Shown: positions 1 to 8,839 of the stretch, one piece after another
Layout: the number at the start of each line of letters is the position of its first letter
Position numbering within the stretch: position 1 is the stretch's first letter
Assembly (NCBI RefSeq): GCF_003336665.1
Contig: NZ_QPIJ01000007.1
Span: 33,558 to 97,557 of the forward strand
Origin: Vreelandella rituensis
GTDB lineage: Bacteria > Pseudomonadota > Gammaproteobacteria > Pseudomonadales > Halomonadaceae
DNA length: 64,000 nt
Reading direction: 5' to 3'
Notes under the pieces: generated by a model
What the model saw: the letters and a program-made list of their open reading frames with translations, nothing else
The model's database searches: none
What the model was told of the DNA's origin: nothing
Position numbers and translations under genes: made by a program

Positions 1-149
1 ATCAGCCCATCCAGAGTATCCGGCCGGGCACGTGAAGGTGATAAGCGCAGTGGGCGACCGCCATGACGCCAGACGGCGAACCAGTCAAACCACCAGGCAA
101 GGCGACTCTTGGCATCCGAGGTGGTGATGCCGATCAAGGGGCGTGACAT
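1..149 (-). CDS. Class I glutamine amidotransferase, peptidase C26 type (partial)
   Basis: Only the N-terminal ~49 codons are in the window; the 3' end lies to the left of base 1. The reading frame from the ATG at 149 begins MSRPLIGITTSDAKSRLAWW, the typical opening of peptidase C26 / gamma-glutamyl-GABA hydrolase (PuuD-like) proteins. The catalytic Cys-His-Glu residues are outside the window. The gene starts 8 nt after the stop of the amidoligase upstream, so the two are probably one operon. Known association: GS-like amidoligases often travel with a class I amidotransferase (comparative genomics by Iyer and Aravind). The family call rests on the N-terminus only. Confidence 0.7.
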   Translation of the reverse strand, partial: MSRPLIGITTSDAKSRLAWWFDWFAVWRHGGRPLRLSPSRARPDTLDGL

Positions 150-156
150 AGGCGTA

Positions 157-1164
157 TTACCCCTCTTTAAGCCAGTGACGGACTTTTTCCAGCCAGCGTA
201 TCACCGGTGAGCGGGCATGATCGGCCACGTATTCATGGCAACGCGCCATGAGCACGTCGCGCTGTGCAGCAAGTTTCTCGACTTCGACCCAGCGATTCCA
301 TTCCACGACCGCACCCCAGCCGGGTTGCGAAAGCTGGGCATTGGGCAGGCGGTAATGAAAGGTGGGGCGCGGTTTAACCAATTTATTATGCATCAATTCG
401 TGAGGGTGCTCCGGGCGTAGATAGGCAAACAAGGGGAACATGTCCAGTTCGCGATTGCGGGTGGGATTATAGGCGATGTAATCCTCGATCAGGGTGTCGA
501 GATCCGGTGCATAATTGCTATTCAATACTTTCAGCGCGTATTCCTTGGGAAAGGGGTTGGCGTGAGGGAGCACTTCTCGGGTGATATCGACTTTGATTTC
601 TTCACGTAACCAGACCGCCATCAGTAAATAGGCGCGTAGCTGGGCCAGGATATCCTCCACCTCCAGGCTGGCCACCTCCGGGTTCAAATGCAGGCCGAAT
701 CCATAGAGTAGGCTGGCATCCGTGCCCTTGGCGCCGTGTTCACGCAAGGCGTCGAATAAGCTGTCGAGCTCCTCCAGTTCGTTCCAGGGAACCGGTGGGC
801 AGACGATTTCCGTGGGCACCAGACCCGAGACCATGTCGCCGATCAGCTCGCGGGTCTTTTGGTGAAACTCGATTCGCATCTGGTGACGCTGACGTTCCCA
901 CTCGCTATCCTGATGGGGGCTTTCTTCAAGCACCGCCGCGTCCGGGTGCGCGTACTGGGTGTCGAGTTCGATACCGAACTTGCCCCAGCGCGTACCTTCC
1001 ACGTTAAGGCGGTGAGGGCTGATGACGTTGAGCTCGCCACCAAACAGGTCACGTATAATTAATGCGGTGTCCCGGGGCGGCAAACCGGCAAATTCAATTT
1101 CCACCCCGATATGTCGTGGCTGGCCTTCAAAATTGTCCCGTTCGGGTGGTGCTTGCAACGTCAT
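157..1164 (-). CDS. Putative GS-like amidoligase (Amidoligase_2 type)
   Basis: About 335 residues. Near the N-terminus it has RHIGVEIEFAGL, the GxExEF signature of the predicted ATP-dependent amidoligases related to glutamine synthetase and GCS2. Further on are RWGKFGIELDTQY and GFGLHLNPEV, which fit the nucleotide/metal-binding strands of that fold. These enzymes are predicted to form amide bonds between amino acids or amines; the substrate is unknown. The ATG at 1164 was preferred because AGGATGAAGAG precedes it and because longer starts run into the promoter of the divergent channel gene. It is followed after 8 nt by a C26-type amidotransferase, suggesting a make-and-hydrolyse pair for gamma-glutamyl-type amides. 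Confidence 0.72.
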   Translation of the reverse strand: MTLQAPPERDNFEGQPRHIGVEIEFAGLPPRDTALIIRDLFGGELNVISPHRLNVEGTRWGKFGIELDTQYAHPDAAVLEESPHQDSEWERQRHQMRIEFHQKTRELIGDMVSGLVPTEIVCPPVPWNELEELDSLFDALREHGAKGTDASLLYGFGLHLNPEVASLEVEDILAQLRAYLLMAVWLREEIKVDITREVLPHANPFPKEYALKVLNSNYAPDLDTLIEDYIAYNPTRNRELDMFPLFAYLRPEHPHELMHNKLVKPRPTFHYRLPNAQLSQPGWGAVVEWNRWVEVEKLAAQRDVLMARCHEYVADHARSPVIRWLEKVRHWLKEG

Positions 1165-1263
1165 CTCTTCATCCTGTGAGGTGAACGAATATTGCCTTAA
1201 GCCTATCATACCCCCGGTTGGTCTTAGCCACAGGCCGCCACCTTTGCCAGCCAGGAGAAGCAG

Positions 1264-3747
1264 GTGCGACAGCACAAGGTAATGCAGCAGCCAAGAAAGA
1301 CGATGTTATTCAAGATGATGGTATTGAGCACGGGGTTAATCAAGACGGGGCTGAAGGCAGCAGTAGCCAAGATAATGCTAGGGCTGTTTATCGCCGTTAC
1401 GGCACTGATGATGGCGCCGGTGCAGGCGCAGACATTGAGCCTGCCGGGGATGAGTGGAAGCGAGGAAAGCCCGCAAGCGGATAGCGAATCATTTCAACGC
1501 TCGCTGGATAACATCATCACCACATTGGAAGATAGTGAGCGTCGCAATGAGCTGCTTGAGTCATTGCGTGACTTGCAGGTGGCACATGAAGCCGGCGAGG
1601 AAACCGGCGCGCGCCAAGGGCTTCTGGGGGCGCTGGCGGACACCTTGACTGACCTGGGTGAACAAGCAGAGGCTGGCACTTCACCTCTTAACGAATGGTC
1701 GCGCCAGCTCTCCCAAGGGGCGGACGACCTGCGTAACCTAATGGAAAGCGCCGATGTCAGCGAAGCCATTCGTGTCGGCGTCAACGGGGCGATTCTGGGG
1801 CTGGTCTGGGTTGGCTCGCTAGTGGTACTGATTGCTCTTGGGCGCTTGGTGGCCAAGCGTCGGCATTGGCCGCTGGACCTGCCGCGTGACCCGCCGGCCT
1901 GGCTGCTGGCGGTGCATTTTCTGCGGCGCATGCTGCCGTGGGCGCTAGCCTTCGTTTTGGTGCTGGGCGTATCCCAGTTGTTGGCTTATAGCGCAGGGCG
2001 TGTGCTGGTGCTGGTATTGGCTTATGTGTGCCTGTTCGGGCGGGTGTTGTCGGTGGTGTTTGAAACCGTCATTGCGGTGTTCAGTCGTGGGCACCGGTTT
2101 ACCGCCGTGCAGCTTCTACAGCGACGTGCGTTGCGTTGGTTATTCGTCATCGGTGCCTTGATTGCGCTGGGCGATGCGGTCAATTCCAGTCGCCTTGTCG
2201 ACATGCTGGGAGAAGAGCTTTCAAGCCTGGTATCGGTCTTGGCGAACATGCTGGCGGCACTGATCAGTGCGCGCTTTATCCTCAAGTTCAAACGCCCGAT
2301 TCGCCATTTGATCTGTAACCGTTCTTACCCTCAGCGGCGTGATGCGAGCACTGCGGTTGAATTGGTACGGGTGCTGGGTGCGCTCTGGCATGTGCCGGCA
2401 TTGCTGGTGGTCGGCGGTTCATTGCTGGCAATTTTCATTACCGTGGGAGGGGTAGGTACGGCGCTGGCACGCTCGATCATATCGGCTGGTTTGCTGGTGC
2501 TGACGCTGGTGGTCACAGGGCTTCTACGCCGCCATGCCGAGCGTATGGGCAAACGACGCCATCATCATCGGCGTAGCCAGTATCGTAAACGACTGGAGCG
2601 CTTCGGTTATGTGCTGGCGCATATCTGCGCCTGGGGTATCTTTGCCGAACTTTCCGTCCAGGTATGGGGGGGGTCCTTGTGGGGCTGGGGGCAGCAAGGC
2701 ATGGCCAGTGCGCGTATCGGCCAGGCGCTCGCCAGCCTGGGGCTTACGCTACTGCTGGCCTGGTTGATCTGGATTTTTGCCGATACCGCGATTCAGCGGG
2801 CCTTGACCTCATCGGCGCGCTCGCGGGGGCGGCGTGTCAACCAGGCACGAGCCCAAACGATCACGCCGATGATTCGCAATGTGATCTTTGTCACCATTTT
2901 GATCATTACGTCCATTGTGGTGCTGGCGAACCTGGGGGTGAATGTGACGCCGCTGTTGGCCGGTGCCGGTGTCATCGGTCTGGCGCTGGGTTTTGGTGCC
3001 CAGACCCTGGTGCAGGATTTGATCACCGGTATCTTCATTCTGATCGAAGACTCGCTGGCGGTGGATGATTTCGTGCAGATCAACGGCCACATGGGAACGG
3101 TGGAAGGCCTGACGCTGCGTACCGTGCGGCTTCGCGACCTGGACGGGGTGGTGCATATCATTACCTTCAGTCGGATCGAATCGATCCACAATATGTCGCG
3201 TCAGTTCGGCATCGCCTTGATGCGGATTCGTGTGCCGCACGCCATGCGGATCGACGATGCCATGCATCTGATGCAGGAAACAGCGATGGAACTGCGCAAG
3301 GACCCCATGATGCGCCACCATATCTGGTCACCGCTGGAACCCCAGGGGATCGATCGTTTTGATGAAGGTGGGGCTATCTTGCGGATGCGCTTTCGTACCG
3401 CGCCGGAAATGCAATGGGACGTGGCACGCGCCTTCAACCTGTTGCTCAAGCAGCGTATGGAAGAGCAGGGACTGGATATGGCGATGCCGCGCATGAGCAT
3501 CAGCATGGAAGGCAAGACCGGTGAGTTGGAAGACAAGACCGGTAACTCATTGGAGCCCGAAACCGAGCATGATTCTCGGCGGGCTCACCCCGCTGCGCCC
3601 CAGGAGGCACCTCGCCCGACGGAGGAAGAATACGCCAAAGGCGAGAAATACAAGCAAGCGGCGTTACGGCGTTCCCAGGCTCATGCACAGGGCGAACCCG
3701 GCAGCCAGGCCTATGCTTCCAGCGGTGGCGAGCAGGGCGACCAATAA
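1264..3747 (+). CDS. Mechanosensitive ion channel, MscS family (YbiO-like)
   Basis: 827 residues starting at GTG 1264, with AGGAG at 1253-1257 six bases upstream. A signal-like segment (LGLFIAVTALMMAPVQAQ) is followed by a periplasmic helical region, many transmembrane segments from about residue 180, and the MscS pore/beta domain at about residues 555-700 (NLGVNVTPLLAGAGVIGLAL, FGAQTLVQDLITGIFILIED). The order matches E. coli YbiO rather than small MscS. It opens under membrane tension at hypo-osmotic shock, which suits a halophile. The last ~100 residues are hydrophilic and charged (EPETEHDSRRAHPAAPQEAP). The 3' end overlaps the convergent gene at 3664 by 84 nt. Confidence 0.88.
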   Translation: MRQHKVMQQPRKTMLFKMMVLSTGLIKTGLKAAVAKIMLGLFIAVTALMMAPVQAQTLSLPGMSGSEESPQADSESFQRSLDNIITTLEDSERRNELLESLRDLQVAHEAGEETGARQGLLGALADTLTDLGEQAEAGTSPLNEWSRQLSQGADDLRNLMESADVSEAIRVGVNGAILGLVWVGSLVVLIALGRLVAKRRHWPLDLPRDPPAWLLAVHFLRRMLPWALAFVLVLGVSQLLAYSAGRVLVLVLAYVCLFGRVLSVVFETVIAVFSRGHRFTAVQLLQRRALRWLFVIGALIALGDAVNSSRLVDMLGEELSSLVSVLANMLAALISARFILKFKRPIRHLICNRSYPQRRDASTAVELVRVLGALWHVPALLVVGGSLLAIFITVGGVGTALARSIISAGLLVLTLVVTGLLRRHAERMGKRRHHHRRSQYRKRLERFGYVLAHICAWGIFAELSVQVWGGSLWGWGQQGMASARIGQALASLGLTLLLAWLIWIFADTAIQRALTSSARSRGRRVNQARAQTITPMIRNVIFVTILIITSIVVLANLGVNVTPLLAGAGVIGLALGFGAQTLVQDLITGIFILIEDSLAVDDFVQINGHMGTVEGLTLRTVRLRDLDGVVHIITFSRIESIHNMSRQFGIALMRIRVPHAMRIDDAMHLMQETAMELRKDPMMRHHIWSPLEPQGIDRFDEGGAILRMRFRTAPEMQWDVARAFNLLLKQRMEEQGLDMAMPRMSISMEGKTGELEDKTGNSLEPETEHDSRRAHPAAPQEAPRPTEEEYAKGEKYKQAALRRSQAHAQGEPGSQAYASSGGEQGDQ

Positions 3748-4095
3748 CCAGGGACCACGAAAGCGGCGCCAGCGGTTGTACAGCAATATCGCGTGGCTAA
3801 CGCGGTCAACCAGCTCGTCGTGGCGGGATATGGCGTGGTCCGGCGGCAATGAGAAATCATTGGCCACGTCGCCCTGCCAGTGAGCGCCATGAGTCAGCCC
3901 CAGGCGTGCCCGCAGGCGTCCGATGTCGCTTAATGTTGCGTGCAGGTCGTCATATTTTTCCCGCCGGTCGGGTACCGTGAGTACCGTCTGGGCGTCCTGT
4001 CTCAGCGCGCTGTTCTGACATTGGGTCAAGGCAGTGCCAATGGCGTTGTCGTCAGCGCCGGGAGTCAGGGAGAGCCGTTGGTATAAATCGCGCAT
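3664..4095 (-). CDS. Small membrane protein with degenerate J-like domain
   Basis: About 143 residues from the ATG at 4095; a TTG at 4116 overlapping the upstream stop is the alternative. The N-terminus (MRDLYQRLSLTPGADDNAIG) and the later VLTVPDRREKYDDLHATL look like the start and end of a J domain, but the HPD motif between helices II and III is absent. A single transmembrane helix (PWLLVALLATAGSIGLAAGFAL) ends the protein. It lies directly after a J-domain gene in the same orientation, so it may be a non-canonical partner or derivative. The J resemblance is my reading, not a profile hit. The 3' end overlaps the MscS gene by 84 nt in convergent orientation. Confidence 0.6.
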   Translation of the reverse strand: MRDLYQRLSLTPGADDNAIGTALTQCQNSALRQDAQTVLTVPDRREKYDDLHATLSDIGRLRARLGLTHGAHWQGDVANDFSLPPDHAISRHDELVDRVSHAILLYNRWRRFRGPWLLVALLATAGSIGLAAGFALCMSLGTP

Positions 4096-4112
4096 GGCAA
4101 GCAATGTCTCGG

Positions 4113-5102
4113 TCAATAGGTCTGCATCAGATAATCATAGGCCTTTTTGATGCGTTGAAAACGGACGGAGGCCTGGGCGGCTAGTTGTTCGCTTTCGGAA
4201 AAGAAACGGTCTGGGTGATGAAGCTGCGCCATGCGCCGATAAGCTCGCCGAACTTCATGGCGGCTAGCGCCAGGAGGCAAACCTAGAATTTCCAAGGCGC
4301 GTGACGTTCGGTCTTGGGGCGGCTGATAGGCGGATTCACGGCGCTGCTCTTGTTTGTGGTGTTGCTGTTGTTTTTGGCGTTGCTGCTGTTGACGACGCTG
4401 TTGCTCTGACTGGCGATGTCGCTCTCGTTCCTGTTCGCGCTCTTGCTGGCGACGCTGCTTCTCGTCATGTTTTTGTTGCTGGCTGTCACGCTTATGTTGT
4501 GCGTCGTCGCGCTTGCGCCTGGCGCGCTCTTCACGGCTTTGCTCCTGCTGTTGGCGCTTCTGCTCGGCTTCCTGTGCCTGAGCGTTTTCTCGCTGGGCAG
4601 CTTGTTCCTGGCGCTGATGGTAATAAGGATCATGCACCTGCCAATAGGCATCGCTACTGAGGTCTTGGGGAGCGGCGAGCGGTTTGCCGGTCAGTTCATG
4701 AAACAAGCTGTGCAAGGTGGCCGGAGTAATGGTGAGAAGGTCGGCCAGAAAACGCAGGATATAGTGGTTGTGCTGCGATACCTCGCCGTCGTCCGTTGCC
4801 AGGGTAATTGCCTGGTGCATCACGCTCAGGCTGCGTTCGCTACTGCAATCCTTGCGCATGATTTCCGCAGCCAGTTGAATGGCCTGGAGATCCTGGGCGT
4901 GGGCAATTCCCATCACCGGCCCCAGTTCATGCCCATGACGAAATTGAGCGGACACCTGTGCCAGACGGCGGCGGCGTTGCCCTTCGGAAACATGCTCACG
5001 CTTGACCAGAACCCAGGCGAGTAGCAACAGCACTGCGGTATCCACCTGATTGCGGCTTTTCAACAGGACGAGCTCGAAAGATGAAAAGCGGGCAATGGAC
5101 AT
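4113..5102 (-). CDS. DnaJ-domain protein with TerB-like N-terminus
   Basis: About 329 residues. The first ~150 residues include a membrane-proximal hydrophobic stretch (VDTAVLLLLAWVLV) and a TerB/DjlA-like helical region (ITLATDDGEVSQHNHYILRF). A very long Q/E/R/K-rich, probably coiled-coil linker follows at about residues 165-260. The C-terminus is a complete J domain (ALEILGLPPGASRHEVRRAY) with LHHPDRF carrying HPD. This is the DjlA architecture: a membrane-tethered co-chaperone that stimulates DnaK ATPase. The start MSIARFSS at 5102 was chosen over upstream in-frame starts because the protein opens like DjlA there; the ribosome binding site is weak. Confidence 0.75.
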   Translation of the reverse strand: MSIARFSSFELVLLKSRNQVDTAVLLLLAWVLVKREHVSEGQRRRRLAQVSAQFRHGHELGPVMGIAHAQDLQAIQLAAEIMRKDCSSERSLSVMHQAITLATDDGEVSQHNHYILRFLADLLTITPATLHSLFHELTGKPLAAPQDLSSDAYWQVHDPYYHQRQEQAAQRENAQAQEAEQKRQQQEQSREERARRKRDDAQHKRDSQQQKHDEKQRRQQEREQERERHRQSEQQRRQQQQRQKQQQHHKQEQRRESAYQPPQDRTSRALEILGLPPGASRHEVRRAYRRMAQLHHPDRFFSESEQLAAQASVRFQRIKKAYDYLMQTY

Positions 5103-5227
5103 TCCCAGGCTCCAGCGGGCGTAAATGAACTTAGTGGGCAATGAACGCCCCGAACCGGCACGACAAACTCGATACCTGTTCATATGGTATATCATCAAGA
5201 CATTCAGTGAAGCAGGAGTTTACTCGG

Positions 5228-6658
5228 GTGATCAGCGTAGAACGCAAGAACGGCTTTCAGTTGCGCCTGTCTCGTACGCTTCAGGAGGAAACTTCTCACC
5301 ATCTGGATGTGTATCTGTTCGTTCCCAGCGAACTGGGACTGAGTACGCAAGTCATCTCCGAAGACGTGCTCTACCACAGTGGTGTGCATGTCACGCGCAC
5401 ATATTACAGCGATGAACATCACCTGCCGTTGGTATATAGCCGGCTGTCCAGCCGCAATCGTCTGGGTACGGAACATTACCGGCTTAACTTGAGCCTGTAT
5501 GCCTATCAATACGTCGTGGCCATGGAGCGCAGCACCCAGGCGATGCTGGAAAACGTGCGGATTCTGCGCAAGGCGTGGCGCGATGAAGAGCTGGAAAAGA
5601 GCGACCCGACACAGCAGCGACTTGGCTCGGAACTGGAAGATCAATTGACCGAGGTCAGCGAACTGAGTGAAGGCATTCTCAAGCGCCTGAGGCGTAACCG
5701 GCCCAAGGATGCCGCGCTGCACAAGTACTTTGCCAATATCGACAACTATCTGTCCTGGTTTACCGAACAACAACTGCTGGCACTGGTGGCGCATTTACCG
5801 AGAGGAGGTGAATTTTCCGAGGTTCGTCGGCATTTCGTTGAGCTGTGCCGATATGAAAGTGACTACCGCCAGCAGCATCACTACAACGCCGAACGCGTCA
5901 ACCGGGATCCGACGCGCATGTCCAACAAGATGCGTCTGTTGCGCCGCCTGATTGAATATCCGATCACCCTGAAACAGCGTACCCAGGAGCTCGGAGGGGG
6001 AGAGCAAAGAGCGGTCAAGGGCTTGGCCACGGCGGTGGTGATGGTTTTTGTCTCGCTGGGGCTTTTATACCTGCGCAACTACATGGGCGACGTGACAGCT
6101 TTGCTGGTGCTGGCCATTGCGTTGCTGTATGCCGTGCGGGAAGTCTTTAAGGATGATTTACGCAATACCTTGTGGCGCATGCTGCGCAAGGGGCGTCCCA
6201 AGTGGCGGCGCCACTATTTCGATGCCACCCACAATGTATTGGTCGGGCGCCAGTTGGAATGGTTCGATTACACGCGCTTTGCCTCGCTCGACGAGGATAT
6301 TCAACGCGTGCGCAAGCGCAAGGTGGCACAACGAGAAGAGGTCATCGTTCACTACCGCTCCAGCTCACGGATGTCGCCGACCCGCTTTCTCAGCGGTTAT
6401 CAGCATACCCGTGAAACCTTGTCGCTGGATATCGGCATGCTGACACGCCTGATGGGCAAGGAAAAGCATTACATCTATCGGCTCAAGGATGGACAGGCAG
6501 TACGCGAAAGCGTCGAACGTCGCCATCTGTTCAATCTGGTGGTGAAGGAAAGCGGCAACGGTTCGTCACCGTTGTTGGCGCGTTGGAAGGTGGTGGTAAG
6601 CCGTTCGGGTATTGTGGTGGTGGAGAAGGTCCATGAAGAAGGCGGTGATGCTTACTGA
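5228..6658 (+). CDS. Hypothetical inner-membrane protein, family not recognised
   Basis: About 476 residues from GTG 5228, supported by AGGAG at 5214-5218. The first ~260 residues are soluble, alpha/beta then helical and charged. Two adjacent transmembrane helices follow at about residues 255-305 (VKGLATAVVMVFVSLGLLYL and ALLVLAIALLYAVREVF), then ~170 soluble residues rich in beta-type and basic segments. No catalytic motif or known domain was recognised. It is transcribed away from the J-domain gene; the 125-bp gap 5103-5227 should hold both promoters. It is followed after 153 nt by the CBS-BON gene on the same strand. It could be a sensor or scaffold of the inner membrane. Confidence 0.65.
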   Translation: MISVERKNGFQLRLSRTLQEETSHHLDVYLFVPSELGLSTQVISEDVLYHSGVHVTRTYYSDEHHLPLVYSRLSSRNRLGTEHYRLNLSLYAYQYVVAMERSTQAMLENVRILRKAWRDEELEKSDPTQQRLGSELEDQLTEVSELSEGILKRLRRNRPKDAALHKYFANIDNYLSWFTEQQLLALVAHLPRGGEFSEVRRHFVELCRYESDYRQQHHYNAERVNRDPTRMSNKMRLLRRLIEYPITLKQRTQELGGGEQRAVKGLATAVVMVFVSLGLLYLRNYMGDVTALLVLAIALLYAVREVFKDDLRNTLWRMLRKGRPKWRRHYFDATHNVLVGRQLEWFDYTRFASLDEDIQRVRKRKVAQREEVIVHYRSSSRMSPTRFLSGYQHTRETLSLDIGMLTRLMGKEKHYIYRLKDGQAVRESVERRHLFNLVVKESGNGSSPLLARWKVVVSRSGIVVVEKVHEEGGDAY

Positions 6659-6811
6659 GCTGTATCAAGTAAGTCATTGTCCCAAGGCGCTAGAGTGGAA
6701 GATCGCGGCATGTCGCATTCCAAACTAGAATTACAAGTGAGTGTTCTCGACACGCCAAGGGACCCCTTCATACTACCGAAAGCCAATGCAAGCCAGGAAC
6801 GAGGTAATACC

Positions 6812-7504
6812 ATGCAAGCAAACGATGTCATGACCCAGAATGTGATCACGGTAGAACCGGATACCCAAGTACGCGAAATCGCCCGGCTGTTGATGGAAAA
6901 CCGAATCAGTGCAGTGCCGGTGGTCGATGCCGGAGGCAAGGTGCTGGGCATCGTCAGTGAAGGGGACTTGATGCGTCGGGTGGAAAACGGCACCGATCAA
7001 CGCAAATCCTGGTGGCTGAAGTCAATTTTTACCGGGGCCAACGACGCCGGTTCCTACGTCAAGTCTCATGGGCGCAAGGCGAGTGAGATCATGACCCCGA
7101 AACCATGGACCATCGAGGAAAGCATGCCGCTGGAAGATGTGGCCCGGTTGCTCGAAAAACATCACATCAAGCGTGTACCGGTGGTACGTAACGACAAGCT
7201 GGTGGGAATCGTGAGTCGTGCCAATCTATTGCAGGGCCTGGCGTTGACCAGCACCCAGCCTTCCCAGGCGCCGGCGGACGATCGCGCCATCCGTGACGCC
7301 ATCATGAAGGAGATAGAAGACAATGCAGGGGTGCGCATCGGTGGCATCAATGTTCTGGTGGAAAACGGCAACGTTGAGCTCTGGGGATTGGTTGATGCCC
7401 CGGAGCAGCGTACTGCGGCACAGGTAGCCGCCGAAAACACCGATGGAGTGAACAAAGTGGAAAATAACCTAGGCTTGGCCCCTAGAGGGGTCGGCGGTTA
7501 TTGA
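6812..7504 (+). CDS. CBS-pair and BON domain protein
   Basis: 230 residues from ATG 6812 with GAGG upstream; the longer frame from 6677 lacks support. Two CBS domains form a Bateman module: MTQNVITVEPDTQVREIARL near the start and IMTPKPWTIEESMPLEDVAR near residue 95. A BON domain (IRDAIMKEIEDNAGVRIGGI) occupies the last ~75 residues. CBS pairs bind adenosyl ligands such as AMP, ATP or SAM, and BON domains bind membranes or hydrophobic ligands. Single-chain CBS-BON proteins are common in proteobacteria, usually without a defined role. No enzyme domain is attached. Confidence 0.88.
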   Translation: MQANDVMTQNVITVEPDTQVREIARLLMENRISAVPVVDAGGKVLGIVSEGDLMRRVENGTDQRKSWWLKSIFTGANDAGSYVKSHGRKASEIMTPKPWTIEESMPLEDVARLLEKHHIKRVPVVRNDKLVGIVSRANLLQGLALTSTQPSQAPADDRAIRDAIMKEIEDNAGVRIGGINVLVENGNVELWGLVDAPEQRTAAQVAAENTDGVNKVENNLGLAPRGVGGY

Positions 7505-7529
7505 ACCACTGTTTTTAAGCCACCCAAGG

Positions 7530-7551
7530 CCGCTGGGCGAATGCCCAGCGG
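7530..7551. terminator. Hairpin between convergent genes
   Basis: Perfect 9-bp inverted repeat CCGCTGGGC / GCCCAGCGG with a GAAT loop, between the CBS-BON gene and the convergent aminotransferase gene. No T-tract follows on either strand, so termination is likely but not certain. Confidence 0.5.
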
Positions 7552-7591
7552 TATATCCCAACGATTCTTGTCTTGCAGGCCGTTTGCGGAA

Positions 7592-8722
7592 TCAGACCGT
7601 GGTGGCTTTAACGATGGCGGTTTCCAGAGTTTCCACGCTGCGTTGGGTATGGTGCAGCTTTTCCAGGCCGAACAAGCCGATACGAAAGGTCTGAAACCCC
7701 TCGCCTTCATCGCACATCAGCGGAACGCCGCCGGCCACCTGTACCCCTGCCTGAGCCAGCTTGGCCACCATGGTCGAATCTTCGCTATAACAGACCACCA
7801 CCCCAGGCGCTTCGAAGCCGGGCGCGGCGACGCTCTTGAAGCCGCGACGTTCCAGCATGGCGCGGGTGTCGCGGCCCAAACGCTGTTGTTCGAGCTTGAC
7901 CTTGTCGAAACCGTAGTCGCGGGTTTCGAACATGATGTCGCGGAGGCGGCTCAGGCTGTCGGTGGGCATGGTGGCGTGGTAAGCATGACCACCGCTCTCA
8001 TAGGCCCGCATGATGCTGTGCCACTTGCCTAGATCGCAGGCGAAACTGGTGCTGGTGGTTTCAGCCAGCCGAGCCGTGGCGCGCTCGGAAAGCATGACCA
8101 TGGCGCAACAGGGTGGGCCGCTCCAGCCCTTCTGCGGTGCGCTGACCACCACATCGATACCCAATGCCTGCATGTCGACCCAAAGCGTACCGGCGGCGAT
8201 GGCATCCAGCACGAACAAGCCTCCAACCTCATGCGTCGCCTGAGTGAGCTGCTGAATGTAATCGTCCGCCAACAGCAGACCGGCCGAGGTCTCTACCTGG
8301 GGGGCGAAAACCACCGCAGGCTTTTCGGCACGAATCTGCTCCACGGCCTCTTCGATCGGTACCGGCGCAAAGGGAGAGTGCGGGTCGTCAGCGTCCAGGC
8401 GCCGAGCCTTGAGAACTGCCTGCTGGTGGGTGATGCGTCCCATGTCGAGGATTTGCGTCCAGCGATAGCTGAACCAGCCGTTGCGAATCACCAGGGTCTT
8501 CTGGTCGGTAGCGAACTGGCGGGCCACCGCTTCCATGCCGAAGGTGCCACTGCCGGGCACGATGACGGCTGCATGGGCGTGGTAGACCTCTTTCAAGGTG
8601 GCGGATATATCCCGCATCACCCCTTGAAACCGCTGAGACATATGGTTCAAGGAGCGGTCGGTGTAAACCACGGAATATTCCAGCAACCCATTCGGGTCGA
8701 CATCGGGTAGCAGGCCAGCCAT
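7592..8722 (-). CDS. Class V PLP-dependent aminotransferase
   Basis: 376 residues from ATG 8722, preceded by AGGAG seven bases away. Fold-type I class V features: the glycine-rich PGSGTFGMEAVARQF, the PLP-contacting Asp in FVLDAIAAGTLWVDM, and the Schiff-base lysine in SAPQKGWSGPP. The family includes alanine-glyoxylate, serine-glyoxylate and 2-aminoethylphosphonate-pyruvate aminotransferases; the sequence does not settle which. The N-terminus begins directly with substrate-side residues (PNGLLEYSVVYTDRSLNHMS), as in alanine-glyoxylate-type members. It lies upstream-adjacent to pta on the same strand with a 117-nt gap, so a shared transcript is possible but not shown. Confidence 0.8.
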   Translation of the reverse strand: MAGLLPDVDPNGLLEYSVVYTDRSLNHMSQRFQGVMRDISATLKEVYHAHAAVIVPGSGTFGMEAVARQFATDQKTLVIRNGWFSYRWTQILDMGRITHQQAVLKARRLDADDPHSPFAPVPIEEAVEQIRAEKPAVVFAPQVETSAGLLLADDYIQQLTQATHEVGGLFVLDAIAAGTLWVDMQALGIDVVVSAPQKGWSGPPCCAMVMLSERATARLAETTSTSFACDLGKWHSIMRAYESGGHAYHATMPTDSLSRLRDIMFETRDYGFDKVKLEQQRLGRDTRAMLERRGFKSVAAPGFEAPGVVVCYSEDSTMVAKLAQAGVQVAGGVPLMCDEGEGFQTFRIGLFGLEKLHHTQRSVETLETAIVKATTV

Positions 8723-8839
8723 GCAATTCTCCTGTGCGACAACCCGCGCCATTCAGAGCGAGGGTATGGTGAATACGAGTAACGACAGCTCAGAGCATAA
8801 GTGGGTTTGCTCCGCCAAACCAGCCCTTGTCGGGCAAGC

